From an uncultured Bacteroides sp. (GTDB lineage: Bacteria; Bacteroidota; Bacteroidia; Bacteroidales; Bacteroidaceae), in the NCBI GenBank assembly GCA_948847595.1, contig CAQOGY010000004.1, positions 62,001 through 126,000 on the forward strand: 64,000 nt of DNA, in the 5' to 3' direction. Both the position numbers and the translations under genes were made by a program. The number at the start of each line of letters is the position of its first letter. The stretch's first letter is position 1. A model generated the notes under the pieces. It saw nothing but the letters and a program-made list of their open reading frames with translations, made no database searches and was not told the DNA's origin. This document shows, in pieces, positions 23,025 through 34,000 of this stretch.

Positions 23025-25586
23025 ATGAAACACAGATTGTTGCTACTATTACTATTCGTGTTCACCGCAGTGATGACAGGTTGGGCACAAAACTCCGCTA
23101 CGCCGTCCTATACTGTCAAAGGGGTACTTTTGGATTCACTGACTCAGGATGGAGAACCATACGCTACTATTAAGATTACTAAAAAAGGAGCACCGGACAA
23201 GGCTGTCAAGATGGCGGTGACGGGTGCCAATGGTAGGTTTCAGGAGAAACTGAATGTAGGTGCGGGAGATTACGTCATTACTATTTCTTCGATAGGCAAG
23301 GCGCCCGTCACGAAAGAGTTCACTTTGAAACCATCGGTTAGAGTCATTGATTTGGGGACAATGCTCTCCGCTGAGGCTAATAATGAATTGAAAGGAGTGG
23401 AAGTCGTGGCGCAAAAGCCTTTGGTCAAGGTGGATGTAGACAAGATAGAGTATAATATTGAGGATGACCCCGACTCGAAATCGAACAGTATATTGGAGAT
23501 GCTTCGAAAAGTGCCTTTAGTGACAGTGGACGGAGAAGACAACATACAGGTGAATGGTAGCAGCAGCTTTAAAATACACGTCAACGGGAAGCCCAACAAT
23601 ATGATGAGCAACAACCCGAAAGAGGTGTTGAAGAGTATGCCTGCCAATTCCATTAAATATATCGAGGTGATAACATCGCCCGGAGCTAAATATGACGCTG
23701 AAGGAGTGGGAGGTATTTTGAATATCGTAACAGTAGGCGGTGGATTCGAAGGATATACGGCAACATTCCGGGCAAATGCCAGCAACTACGGTGCCGGTGC
23801 CGGCGGCTACGCAATGGTGAAGCAGGGGAAAATGACTGTCTCTGCCAATTACAACTTTAATTACAATGACCGGCCCCGTGGATATTCGGACAGCTACCGT
23901 GAGAACTATGAGTCGGATACGGAAAAATATCTTGAATCAAATAGCAGTTCCAAGTCGAAAGGCAACTTCCAGTATGGAAACCTGGAAGGCAGTTATGAGA
24001 TCGACACCTTAAGGCTGCTGACGGTGGCTTTTGGAATGTATGGCAGCAATAGTAAAAATTATGGTGATGGATTTACCACCATGTATGGTGCTAACCATGA
24101 GGACATAGCCTACAGCTATCGGACTGGCAATCATGGAGATGGCTCCTGGTATTCCATCAATGGAAACATCGACTATCAGCGCACGTCCAGAAAGAACAAG
24201 CAGCGGATGATCACTTTCTCCTATAAGATCAATACGCAGCCTCAGACAAGCAATTCTAATACTGGCTATGAAGATATTCACGCCAAAGAGGAGGTGGATG
24301 ACCTTGTGAAACGGTTGCTGTTAAAAAACAGCCAGTCGGACGGCAAAACCAATACGATGGAACAGACCTTCCAGGTAGACTATACGACTCCGATAGGTGA
24401 GTTGCATACCGTGGAGGCAGGTGCGAAATATATCTTCCGCCGCAATACCAGTGACAACAAACTATATGAAGCAGCCGGAGGAAGTGACGATTATTTATAT
24501 AACGAAGACCGCAGTAGCGACTATCGTCATTTGAATCATATTTTAGCCGCTTATCTCGGATATACATTGAAATATAAGGATTTCACCTTCAAGCCGGGAG
24601 TGCGCTATGAACAGACTGTGCAGCGGGTGAAATATATCGTTGGACCGGGTGAGAATTTTCACACGAACTTCAGCGACCTGGTGCCATCCGTCTCTCTTGG
24701 CATGAAGCTCGGCAAGACTCAGAATATGCGTGCAGGTTATAATATGCGTATCTGGCGTCCGGGCATCTGGAATCTGAATCCTTATTTTAATAATCTGAAT
24801 CCGATGTTTATCACCCAAGGTAACTCGAACCTGAAAAGTGAAAAAAGCCATGCGTTCGACTTGTCTTATAGCAATTTTAGTGCGAAGTTCAATATCAATG
24901 TGTCGCTGCGCCATTCTTTCAACAATAACAGTATTGAGAATATAAGCCGGTTGATTACGGCGCCCGAAGGGGAGATGTTTGACAATGATCCTACACACAT
25001 AGCACCGGAAGGAGCTTTGTACAGCACTTATGCCAATATAGGAAAGAGCCGGAACACAGGAATGAGCTTGTATCTGAACTGGAACGCGTCTCCTAAAACG
25101 CGCCTGTACGTCAATGGCCGTGGAAACTACAGCGACTTGAAAAGTGAAGCGCAGGGATTGCACAATTATGGATGGAACGGTTCTTTCTATGGTGGCGTCC
25201 AGCATACTCTTCCGTTGAAAATACGGTTAAGTCTGAATGGTGGTGGTAGTACTCCTTATATTAATCTACAGGGAAAAGGTTCCGGCTATTATTATTATAG
25301 TTTGGGTGCGAGCCGTTCTTTCCTGAAAGATGAGCGTTTGAGCCTGAATGTGTATTGCAGTAATATATTTGAGAAATACAGAAGCTATAACAATCATACG
25401 GAAGGTGTAAACTTCCTGTCAAAGAGCAGCAGCAAGTGGCCGAGTCGTAGCTTTGGAGTCAGCATCAGCTACCGGATTGGTGAACTGAAAGCTAGTGTGA
25501 AGAAAGCTGCCCGAAGCATCAATAATGACGATGTGAAAGGTGGTGGCGGCGAAGGTGGGAATACAGGTGGAGGAGGTGGTCAGTAG
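23025..25586 (+). CDS. TonB-dependent receptor-like outer-membrane beta-barrel protein
   Basis: The chosen ATG starts a clear signal peptide (MKHRLLLLLLFVFTAVMTGWAQ); the frame extends 16 codons upstream without one. The 853-residue protein has an N-terminal carboxypeptidase-regulatory-like beta domain (about 25-115), a plug-like region (VEVVAQKPLVKVDVDKIEYN; VNGKPNNMM; ITSPGAKYDAEGVGGILNI) and a barrel of the outer-membrane beta-barrel family 3 type. Such proteins have no SusD partner and unknown ligands. The C-terminus is odd: after the final strand it continues about 30 residues and ends in a Gly-rich run, so the aromatic last residue expected for barrel assembly is not at the end. It is not part of the adjacent minus-strand locus. 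Confidence 0.82.
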   Translation: MKHRLLLLLLFVFTAVMTGWAQNSATPSYTVKGVLLDSLTQDGEPYATIKITKKGAPDKAVKMAVTGANGRFQEKLNVGAGDYVITISSIGKAPVTKEFTLKPSVRVIDLGTMLSAEANNELKGVEVVAQKPLVKVDVDKIEYNIEDDPDSKSNSILEMLRKVPLVTVDGEDNIQVNGSSSFKIHVNGKPNNMMSNNPKEVLKSMPANSIKYIEVITSPGAKYDAEGVGGILNIVTVGGGFEGYTATFRANASNYGAGAGGYAMVKQGKMTVSANYNFNYNDRPRGYSDSYRENYESDTEKYLESNSSSKSKGNFQYGNLEGSYEIDTLRLLTVAFGMYGSNSKNYGDGFTTMYGANHEDIAYSYRTGNHGDGSWYSINGNIDYQRTSRKNKQRMITFSYKINTQPQTSNSNTGYEDIHAKEEVDDLVKRLLLKNSQSDGKTNTMEQTFQVDYTTPIGELHTVEAGAKYIFRRNTSDNKLYEAAGGSDDYLYNEDRSSDYRHLNHILAAYLGYTLKYKDFTFKPGVRYEQTVQRVKYIVGPGENFHTNFSDLVPSVSLGMKLGKTQNMRAGYNMRIWRPGIWNLNPYFNNLNPMFITQGNSNLKSEKSHAFDLSYSNFSAKFNINVSLRHSFNNNSIENISRLITAPEGEMFDNDPTHIAPEGALYSTYANIGKSRNTGMSLYLNWNASPKTRLYVNGRGNYSDLKSEAQGLHNYGWNGSFYGGVQHTLPLKIRLSLNGGGSTPYINLQGKGSGYYYYSLGASRSFLKDERLSLNVYCSNIFEKYRSYNNHTEGVNFLSKSSSKWPSRSFGVSISYRIGELKASVKKAARSINNDDVKGGGGEGGNTGGGGGQ

Positions 25587-25613
25587 ACCACTTCCACGCA
25601 CGCTGTGATTTCT

Positions 25614-26978
25614 TTATTTCTGCCTTACATCCTGCTTATTGGTATTGAAACCTAACTTGGTAAGTCCTGCCTGTACATCGGGATGACTCATGAAGAGTTT
25701 CCATAACAGCCCTGTCCGGTAATTCTCGATCATGACTGCAATTGGTCCCTGGTCGATGGCAAGGTAACGTTGCGGATACCAGTTGTCTGTTTCGCTGAAA
25801 GCATCGTAGAATCCGAAAGGACCGAAGACTTTGTCCCCCATATTATACAGGTGGCGCATCACTTGCATCGAATATTCCGGTGTATAGACGATGGATGAAA
25901 GGGCGGCGGTGGGAGAGATGACCCCTTTGTCATCCTGTTCATTCGGTGAATGAGCAGCGTATCCATCGACGGAATAGCTGGCGGTCAGTCCCCAGCAGTC
26001 CGGTCCGAAACCTTTGTAGTGTTTGGGGTTGCGGATGCAGTAAGCACGGTTCACTAATGTCAGATTGCGCATTTCGTGGAAGTAGCTGGGACAGTATTCG
26101 TCTTTCAGACCGACGGGGTCGAGTCCGAGGAAGGAGTATTGTGCCCAGAAAAGCGGTCCGGCTTCCGTGCCCTGATAGCGGAGATGCAGTTCGATGCCTT
26201 CCACTTTATGCGGGGAGACGATAGCTCCGTTCTGCGCCCAGCCATCGTGATAGACGGCTGCCGGTACTCCGTGGGTAGGAGAGGCTGCGGCGAGGATATA
26301 CATAATCATACATTCGTTGTATCCATGTATGGGGAAGTCCATTTCCCAGCCATAGGTGGGGCTCCAGTGCCAGTATAGTACATTTTGGTCACCGTTGCGG
26401 TACCAGTTCCAGTCAACGTCTTTCCATATTTGGTCAATGCGTGCTGCCAGTGCTTTTTCTTTCTCATTACCGTTGATGTAATACTGGTGTACGGCGAGCA
26501 GTCCTTGCATAAGGAAGGCAGTTTCTACCAAGTCACCTCCGTTATCCTTCTGTCCGAAAGGTTTCACCTTTCCCGTATCGCCATACCACCAGTGCGGATA
26601 TGCTCCGTGAAAACGGTCCGCTTTTTCGAGGAAGGAGACGATGCGCTCCATTCGTGCCAGACCTTCTTCGCGGGTGACGTACCCCCGGTCTATTCCGGCA
26701 AGGATAGCCATGATGCCGAAGCCGCTGCCGCCGGAAGTGACTACATTGGCATCATTCTGCGGATATACCCCGTCTACATGATACCGTTCGGGGGCAAGTC
26801 CGCTGTTGGGCTCGGCACCTTCCCAAAAGTAGAGAAAGGTGCGGCGCTGAACGGTGTCCATCAGGGCGTCGTCCGTGAGCTCGGAACTGGCGGTGGCTGG
26901 TCCGCCGGTCTTGTTTTTACAGGCTCCTGCTGTCAGTATCAGGCAGAGGAGCGAAATATAGAGAGATAATTTTTTCAT
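25614..26978 (-). CDS. GH144-type (glucoamylase-like domain) beta-1,2-glucanase, lipoprotein
   Basis: The 454-residue protein has a lipobox (LTAGAC) and a single alpha/alpha-barrel domain of the PF10091 glucoamylase-like type. Landmarks: RRTFLYFWEGAEPNSGLAPER near residue 47, TSGGSGFGIMAILAGIDRG, PHWWYGDTGKVKPFGQKDNGGDLVETAFLMQGLL, and SYSVDGYAAHSPN near 350. Characterised GH144 enzymes, including one from Parabacteroides, hydrolyse beta-1,2-glucans in endo or exo fashion. It is the last gene of a SusC-SusD-GH3-GH144 operon and probably acts in the periplasm or on the surface. An inverted repeat separates it from the GH3 gene. Confidence 0.85.
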   Translation of the reverse strand: MKKLSLYISLLCLILTAGACKNKTGGPATASSELTDDALMDTVQRRTFLYFWEGAEPNSGLAPERYHVDGVYPQNDANVVTSGGSGFGIMAILAGIDRGYVTREEGLARMERIVSFLEKADRFHGAYPHWWYGDTGKVKPFGQKDNGGDLVETAFLMQGLLAVHQYYINGNEKEKALAARIDQIWKDVDWNWYRNGDQNVLYWHWSPTYGWEMDFPIHGYNECMIMYILAAASPTHGVPAAVYHDGWAQNGAIVSPHKVEGIELHLRYQGTEAGPLFWAQYSFLGLDPVGLKDEYCPSYFHEMRNLTLVNRAYCIRNPKHYKGFGPDCWGLTASYSVDGYAAHSPNEQDDKGVISPTAALSSIVYTPEYSMQVMRHLYNMGDKVFGPFGFYDAFSETDNWYPQRYLAIDQGPIAVMIENYRTGLLWKLFMSHPDVQAGLTKLGFNTNKQDVRQK

Positions 26979-27009
26979 TGATTGTGGATTTAAATGAGAG
27001 AATAAAATT

Positions 27010-27089
27010 TAGGCACGGATTACACGGATTTCACGGTTTTAAGAGATTTCGCAGTTAAAGACCGTGTGAATCCGTGTAATCCGTGCCTA
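27010..27089. repeat. Inverted repeat between GH3 and GH144 genes
   Basis: TAGGCACGGATTACACGG is repeated in reverse complement at 27072-27089, extending to 28- and 29-base arms with one length difference, loop about 23 bases. CACGGATTACACGG-like sequences are common in Bacteroides intergenic regions. In the operon mRNA it would form a strong stem between the two reading frames, with no T-run. Confidence 0.75.
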
Positions 27090-27100
27090 TTGTACGATTT

Positions 27101-29416
27101 TTATTTTAGCGTGAATCGTGCGGATTTCACGTCCCGGCTGTTTGTTCCGATCATTACTTCAAATTCACCCGGTTCTGCTACTAGTTGCAGGCCGTAGTTG
27201 TAATATCTCAGCATTTCCGGTGCAATCTTGAACCGTACAATTTCCGACTGTCCCGGTTCAAGGAATATCTTCTGGAAGCCTTTCAGCTCTTTCACCGGAC
27301 GGGTAGTGCTGCCGACGAGGTCACGGATATAGAGTTGTACTACTTCCGATCCCGGCCATGTGCCGGTATTGGTGACCATTACTGCTGCCGTCAGTTCTCC
27401 CGTCATGTCGATGGTAGAACGGCTCAGGTCGATATCACCGTAAGAGAAGGTAGTATAAGACAGTCCGTATCCGAACGGGTAAAGCGGCTCATTGTCCACA
27501 TCCAGATAATTGCTGCGGAACTTTTCGAACCACTTGCCTTGTGCCAGCGGGCGTCCCGTATTCTTATGTGCATAATACAGCGGAATCTGACCGACATTCT
27601 TCGGGAAACTCATTGTCAGTTTTCCACCCGGATTGACATATCCGAAGAGTGCGTCGCCGATGGCATAAGCAGCTTCGCTGCCTCCGAACCATACGTTCAG
27701 AATAGCAGGTACGTGTTCCTGTTCCCAAGTCAGCGTCAGCGGGCGACCTGTGAATAATACCAGTACGACAGGTTTTCCGGTTTTCAGCAACTCCTTCAGC
27801 AGGTTTTGCTGTACATCCGGAATGTTCAGGTCTGTACGGCTGCTGCTTTCTCCGCTCATCTCGGAAGATTCTCCGAGAGCCGCAATGATAATATCCGACT
27901 GATTGGCTACCGTCAATGCTTCGTTCAGCAATTGCTCGTCTGTCCGGTTGTCACGGTTTAGTGAACGTCCGAACATCGTGGCACGTTCTTCGTAAGAGGC
28001 GTCGCTGATCAGATTGCTCCCTTTGGCATATAGGATGTTTGCTTTTCCGGCAGTCATCTCTTTCAAGCCTTCTACCAGTGACGGACAGCGGTCGAGTACG
28101 GCAGCTACGCTCCATGTACCCGGCATGTTTGTCCGGCTGTCGGCTAACGGACCTATCACGGCGATGTTACCTTTCGGGTTAAAAGGAAGAAGAGGTTCGG
28201 CAGGAGTTCCCGGACGCAGGGTCACGTTGTCATTCTTTAAAAGAACAAAGCTTTCTGCGGCAATTCTGCGGGCAGCGTCTCGGTGCGCTTTCGTAAAGAT
28301 ATCACGTGCCGGACGTTTTAAGTCGCAGTACTTGTAGGGATTGTCAAACAATCCCAGTTTATATTTTGCTTCCAGGATACGGCGGCAGGCAGTATTCAGT
28401 GTTTCCATAGAAACTTTGCCTTCCTGAATGGATTTCTTGAGTGTGCTGACAAAGCCTTCGCTCACCATATCCATGTCTACTCCGGCATTGATGGCACGTG
28501 CGGAAACCGTTTGCAGGTCGCCGATACCGTGGTCGATCATTTCGGAGATTCCGGTATAGTCGGTTACCACAAATCCGTTGAACCCCCACTGACCACGCAG
28601 TACGTCCGTCATCAGCCACTTGTTGGCGGTAGCGGGCACACCGTCTACTTCGTTGAACGAAGCCATTACACTACCTACACCGGCTTCTACAGCCGCTTCG
28701 TAAGGCAGCATATATTCATTGAACATCCGCTGGCGGCTCATGTCTACCGTATTGTAGTCACGTCCGCCTTCTCCTGCGCCATACAGTGCAAAGTGTTTTA
28801 CGCATGCCATAATTTCGTCATTCCGTTGCATGTTCTTTCCCTGATAACCGAGTACCATCGCTTCGGCAATCATGGCTCCAAGGAAGGGATCTTCACCGCT
28901 GCCTTCGGAAACACGTCCCCAACGAGGGTCGCGTGAGATGTCCACCATCGGGCTGAATGTCCATGAGATACCGTCGGCACTGGCTTCTATGGCTGCGATA
29001 CGTGCCGATTCTTCTATGGCGGTCATATCCCAGGTGCAGGATAATCCCAGCGGGATAGGGAACATGGTTTCGTATCCGTGAATGACATCCATACCGAATA
29101 GCAAGGGGATGCCCAGACGGGATTGTTCTACCGCCTGTTTCTGCACATCGCGTATTTTTTCTACTCCTTTCAGATTGAACAAGCCTCCTACTTCGCCCCG
29201 TTTGATTTTGGCGGCGATGTCGCTGCTTTTGGCTTGTCCCGTAGTGATTTCTCCGGTGACAGGTAGGTTCAACTGACCTATCTTTTCTTCCACCGTCATC
29301 TTTTTCATCAATGCGTCGATGAAGCGGTCCATGTCTTGTGGCGACTTCTGCGCTGTCGCACTCAGGAAGCCGGCAGCGAGCAGCAGAAGTGAAAAAAATA
29401 TTTTCTTATTTATCAT
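27101..29416 (-). CDS. GH3 beta-glucosidase of the beta-1,2-glucan locus
   Basis: The 771-residue protein has a signal peptide (ends SATAQ) and no lipobox, so it is likely periplasmic. The GH3 N-terminal barrel carries KHFALYGAGEGGRDYNT (the His of the KH motif) and the nucleophile Asp in GFVVTDYTG near residue 285. The second domain follows with the GESSEMSGESSSR segment holding the probable acid/base Glu, and a C-terminal fibronectin-like domain ends the chain. Its homologue in B. thetaiotaomicron sits in the same gene order and cleaves beta-1,2-gluco-oligosaccharides such as sophorose, so release of glucose is inferred here. The gene is 30 bases below SusD. Confidence 0.9.
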   Translation of the reverse strand: MINKKIFFSLLLLAAGFLSATAQKSPQDMDRFIDALMKKMTVEEKIGQLNLPVTGEITTGQAKSSDIAAKIKRGEVGGLFNLKGVEKIRDVQKQAVEQSRLGIPLLFGMDVIHGYETMFPIPLGLSCTWDMTAIEESARIAAIEASADGISWTFSPMVDISRDPRWGRVSEGSGEDPFLGAMIAEAMVLGYQGKNMQRNDEIMACVKHFALYGAGEGGRDYNTVDMSRQRMFNEYMLPYEAAVEAGVGSVMASFNEVDGVPATANKWLMTDVLRGQWGFNGFVVTDYTGISEMIDHGIGDLQTVSARAINAGVDMDMVSEGFVSTLKKSIQEGKVSMETLNTACRRILEAKYKLGLFDNPYKYCDLKRPARDIFTKAHRDAARRIAAESFVLLKNDNVTLRPGTPAEPLLPFNPKGNIAVIGPLADSRTNMPGTWSVAAVLDRCPSLVEGLKEMTAGKANILYAKGSNLISDASYEERATMFGRSLNRDNRTDEQLLNEALTVANQSDIIIAALGESSEMSGESSSRTDLNIPDVQQNLLKELLKTGKPVVLVLFTGRPLTLTWEQEHVPAILNVWFGGSEAAYAIGDALFGYVNPGGKLTMSFPKNVGQIPLYYAHKNTGRPLAQGKWFEKFRSNYLDVDNEPLYPFGYGLSYTTFSYGDIDLSRSTIDMTGELTAAVMVTNTGTWPGSEVVQLYIRDLVGSTTRPVKELKGFQKIFLEPGQSEIVRFKIAPEMLRYYNYGLQLVAEPGEFEVMIGTNSRDVKSARFTLK

Positions 29417-29446
29417 ATCGTTCTATCAGTTTGATTTGAATATTAA

Positions 29447-30976
29447 TTAATAATCCGGATTCTGTACCAGTACTCCTTTGGACTTGTCAATTTCTGACTG
29501 AGGCAAAGGCAATAATGCGTTCTTATCCTGGTAGTTTACTTTCCCGGCAGCGTGCAATACTTCCGAGGCGATTCCCCAACGGACAAGATCGTAGAAACGG
29601 TCGGGCTCCAGTCCGAGTTCCACGCGGCGTTCGTGGCGGATGGCTTCCCGCAATTCTCCCTGATCGTTGGTCGTTATTTTGGGCAGTATATTCGTATTGG
29701 TGCCTCTGGCACGTGCGCGTACCATTTCCAGATAATCCACTGCTTCTCCGGGGATATTCTTTTCGTTGGCAGCTTCGGCAGCCATCAACACTACATCCGA
29801 ATACCGGATCAGGCGGATGTTGACCCAATATCCTTTGTTGGTGTATTCCTTACGCAGTGCGGGGTCGGTATAAGCTTTTTTGTTGAAGTAAGCTCCCATA
29901 GCCGGAGAGACGGGGGATTCACCATAAGGTTCGTTGGTGTTTTCCGGGGTGATCGGTTCATCGTCCGTTTTGCGGAAGTAGAGCAGGGTGGCGTTTTTAC
30001 GAGGGTCACCTGTCTCGTAGGCGTCGGCCATCAACTGGGTTGCCATGTGCCATCCCCAGCCTAAGTCCCACTGACCGGCTCCGCGAACGCCTTGCACTTC
30101 GCAGAACTGGCTGCCGATAACGTCACTCTGTGGAAGGGCGGCAGTGGCGGTACATTGCAGTTCGAATATAGAACCGCCGCTGTTCTCTCCGTCGTCGGTG
30201 AATATTTCGTTATACGGAGTTTTCAGATTATATAAACCTTTGTTGATAACGTCTGTAGAGGCTTTGTACATGTTGTCCCAGTCACTGCGCATCATATAGG
30301 TGCGGGCATGAAGTGAACGGGCAGCTCCCCAAGTCAGGCGTCCGGTATATTCGGTGCTCCATGTTTCGGGCAATGACTCTTCCGCAGTTTTCAGGTCGGT
30401 ATCGATCTGCTCATAGATTTTATCGGCGGTAGTCTTCGGAATGTTGGCTTCCGAGGCATCGTTGATCTTGTAAGTCACTAAAGGTACTTCGCCAAAAGCT
30501 CTCACTAGATTGAAGTAACAATAAGCACGGAAGAAAGAAGCTTCCCCTTTGTTGATGATATCTTCGGTTTCTGTTTGTCCGGCAGTCTCTTTCTCGGCAA
30601 TGGCGTCGAGGATATCATTACACTGGTAGATGATGGCGTAATTCTTTCCCCAGTATGAACCTAGCAAACCGTTGGTCGGGGTGTATAAGAAGTCATCGTA
30701 CATTTCGGCTACATCCGATCCGTCACTCGGAATACTTCCTTTCTCGGAGTCTTCGGAGCGTAGATAATGGATAGCAATGGCGGGAGTACCGGCGGTGATG
30801 TCGAAACTTCGCATCATGGTATAGACATTGTAGATTTTACCGTTGACCAGCGCATTGGGATTATTGTCTTCGGTGAATTGTCCCTGCGGACTCCGGTCCA
30901 GAAAGTCGCTGCAACTGCTTATCAGCAGAGCGGAAGCGGCAATAAAGGTGGAAAAAAGATATTTATTTAGTTTCAT
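29447..30976 (-). CDS. SusD/RagB-family glycan-binding lipoprotein
   Basis: The chosen start gives MKLNKYLFSTFIAASALLISSC, a clean lipobox; the frame reads 33 codons further upstream through two copies of a 33-base tandem repeat, which is not coding. The 509-residue product has the SusD pattern: DFLDRSPQG, the TPR-like SFFRAYCYFNLVRAFGEVPLV near residue 135, LHARTYMM, and the C-terminal HERRVELGLEPDRFYDLVRWG. It should sit on the surface and deliver beta-glucan pieces to the partner SusC just upstream in the operon. Confidence 0.93.
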   Translation of the reverse strand: MKLNKYLFSTFIAASALLISSCSDFLDRSPQGQFTEDNNPNALVNGKIYNVYTMMRSFDITAGTPAIAIHYLRSEDSEKGSIPSDGSDVAEMYDDFLYTPTNGLLGSYWGKNYAIIYQCNDILDAIAEKETAGQTETEDIINKGEASFFRAYCYFNLVRAFGEVPLVTYKINDASEANIPKTTADKIYEQIDTDLKTAEESLPETWSTEYTGRLTWGAARSLHARTYMMRSDWDNMYKASTDVINKGLYNLKTPYNEIFTDDGENSGGSIFELQCTATAALPQSDVIGSQFCEVQGVRGAGQWDLGWGWHMATQLMADAYETGDPRKNATLLYFRKTDDEPITPENTNEPYGESPVSPAMGAYFNKKAYTDPALRKEYTNKGYWVNIRLIRYSDVVLMAAEAANEKNIPGEAVDYLEMVRARARGTNTNILPKITTNDQGELREAIRHERRVELGLEPDRFYDLVRWGIASEVLHAAGKVNYQDKNALLPLPQSEIDKSKGVLVQNPDY

Positions 30977-31011
30977 ACAATTATAGATTTGATTCATTAA
31001 AGTTATATTCC

Positions 31012-31076
31012 GCATGGAAACCTGGCTGTGGCACCTTGCCACCCGCATGGAAACTTGGGTGTGGTACCTTGCCACG
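31012..31076. repeat. Tandem 33-bp repeat with hairpins in the susC-susD gap
   Basis: Two adjacent units start GCATGGAAAC and end GCCAC; they differ at only a few positions. Each holds GTGGCA/TGCCAC (or GTGGTA) as a small stem. They fill most of the 103-base gap between the two genes. Confidence 0.75.
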
Positions 31077-31079
31077 CCA

Positions 31080-34000
31080 CTAGAAGGTCAGGTTGATGCC
31101 GAAGGTGTAGACAGCAGGTACGGGGTAGCTGCCGTCGTCTACTCCGAAGGTGGTGGCGCTACCTCCCAGTTCCGGTGTGTAGCCGGTGTTGTGCTTCCAT
31201 GTCTTCAGGTTCTGTATGTTGACATAGACTTTCAGTGCCTGCAAGCGTATTTTGGCAAGGAGGGCCTTGTCGAACGAGTAAGCAAGTTGCACGTTACGGA
31301 TGCGGAAGAAGCTGCCGTCTTCGATGTAATACTCCGAATTCAGGTTGTTGATAGAATGTTTGGAGTTCAGCAACGGCTGGCTGTTGGAGGTACCTTCTCC
31401 GTGCCAGCGGTCCATGCGCTGTGACAGATAGTTGAACTGTGCAAAGTTATAATTGTCCCAGGTACGGAAAATTTCGTTACCGTGCTGTCCCATCATATCG
31501 ATGCCCAATGACCAGTTCTTGTAGTTTACTCCGAGAGAAAGACCATAGGTGAAATCCGGTGTCGGGTTACCTATCATTGTACGGTCTTCCGGGGTAATCT
31601 TACCGTCTCTGTTCACGTCGGCGAATTTCAGGTCACCGGGAGTGACTGTGGCAAGGGTATTTTCGGGTGATGCATCGATGTCGGCTTGCGACTGGTATAC
31701 GCCTGCCACCTTGTAACCGTAGAAGAAACCGATAGGATAGCCCGCCATCGTGTAACTCTGCTGTTTGTCTCCGGCGATGATGGAGTATCCGTCCTGAACG
31801 AGGCTCTTCACCTTATTCTTGATGGTGGTCAGGTTGGCGCTGACAGAGTATCCCCAGTCACCGATCTGGTCACGCCAGCTGGCTGCCATTTCAACACCCA
31901 TGTTTTCGATTTCTCCCAAGTTGCCGATGCCGGGTACTGTTCCGGAGATACCGGGCACTTCGGCAAGCAAGTCTTTGGTCCTTTTCTTATAATATACTCC
32001 TTCGAAGTGCAGACGGTTGCGCAGCATGTTCGTTTCGAAACCTGCTTCCCAAGCTTCTACTTTTTCCCAACGCAGATTGGGATTGGGCAGATAGGAGAGC
32101 TGGTAACCGGGATAGATAATGGACGGCTTGCCGAAAACAGCTGAGTAAGCATTTGACAACAGCGGTTCGGCGGGATAGGCCCTGTCCAGATTCTGATTGC
32201 CTAATGTACCGTAAGATGCTTTGATTTTCAACATATCGAGCCATTTGATATCCTTCATGAACTCTTCTTCGGTCATCAACCAACCGCCGCCTAGTGAGAA
32301 GAAGTTCTGCCACTCATTGCCGGTGTATGAGAAGGCGGAAGAACCATCGCGACGGAACGAACCGTTGAACAGGTATTTTCCTTTGTAGTTGTAGATCACA
32401 CGTGCCAGCATGGATACCGTAGTCCGTTCCCATTGGGTACTTCCGTTGGTAGCTGTTGCGGCATCACCGATGCTGACAAACCATTTGTCCGGATCGTCAG
32501 GAATCACCAGACCGACACCTTGCTTGCGTGCTCCGTCCAGTCGGCTCAGTGAATTGTAATACGTCGTGAAACCGGCTGTAGCGGTCAGGTTATGATTGCC
32601 GTGATCAAAACTATTGGTGTAAGTCAATAGATAGTCACTCTGCACTTTCGTTTCATTTTCCTTGAACTGGCTGACTTCTGTCTTGCCGGTTCCCAATGTA
32701 ACTACATCTCCTGCGGCAGTATCGTCATACACCTTCATGATAGGCAGATAAGTACGTCCGTTGTTGGAAGCATAGTCCATGGAGAACATCGCTTTGAAGT
32801 TGAAATGTTTCAGGAAGTCCACTTCGCCATAGATATTACCCGATGCCCGGTAGTTTTCGGCTTTGGTCGTATTGGCTTTCAGATCGACGTCTACCATCGG
32901 ATTGTTGATCTGTGCTTTCTGAAATTCGGGCAGAACACTGTATAAGCCATATTCCTTATTATATACCGGTGCGATAGGGGCAGCACGAAGAGCGCTGAGC
33001 ACCTGTTTGGAGTCTGCCGGAAGCGTGCGTGCTCCGTTGAACTGGAAACCGACTTTCAGAAAGTCCGTGATCTTATAGTCATTACTTGCATTGATGGTCA
33101 CTTTACTGAACTTCTCATGCTTGATGTTTCCCTGTTCGTGAGAGTAACCTACGCCCAGATAGAAACTGTGTTTCGGCGAAGCTCCGGTAATACTGATATT
33201 ATTGTTGGTGATGAATGCAGTCTGGAAAATCTCATCCTGCCAGTTGGTGTTCGCGTTCCAGCCGCTGAAGTCGAACGGAGTGTCCTTCTGATTGGCAAGC
33301 TGTTCGCTGTATAGCTTCTGAAATTGCGGACCGTTGACCAAATCAACCTTATCTACTACTTTCTTGAAACCGAAAGAGGTATTAATGTTAACCAGTGTCT
33401 GTCCTTCTTTGGCTTTCTTGGTGGTGATGATGATGACACCATTCGCACCGCGAACACCGAAGATAGCCAGTGATGACGGGTCTTTCAGGATCTCCATAGA
33501 TTCGATGTCCTCCGGATTAAGGAAGTTGATGTTGTCATTGAATAGTCCGTCTACCACATACAACGGTTTGTAGCCATTGATGGAGTTTGTACCACGGATA
33601 CGGATTTCAGGATCGGCACCGGCACGTCCGGAGTTTACGATTTGTACACCTGCCACTTTTCCTTGTAAGGAAGATAATGGGTTCGTTGCAGGCTTGTTGG
33701 CAATTTCTTCTCCTTTGACGTTGGTAATAGAACCTGTCAAGTCTCTTTTCTTCGCGCTACCGTATCCGATAACGACTGTCTCGGCTAGTACCTGCGAATC
33801 TTCTTTCAGGGTGACGTTGATCACACTCTGTGCTCCTACCTTGACACTCTGTGTAGTCATTCCTACATAGGAGAATACCAGTACGTCTTCTGGTGTGACA
33901 GAGATTGAATACTTACCGTCCATATCGGTGATGGTTCCGGTGGAAGTTCCTTGTACGAGCACCGATGCACCGATTAGCGGTTCATTGGCGGCATCTGTTA

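Noticed and set aside
30977..31075. N-terminal extension of the SusD protein
   Set aside because: The sequence is the tandem repeat read in frame; the real lipoprotein signal begins later.
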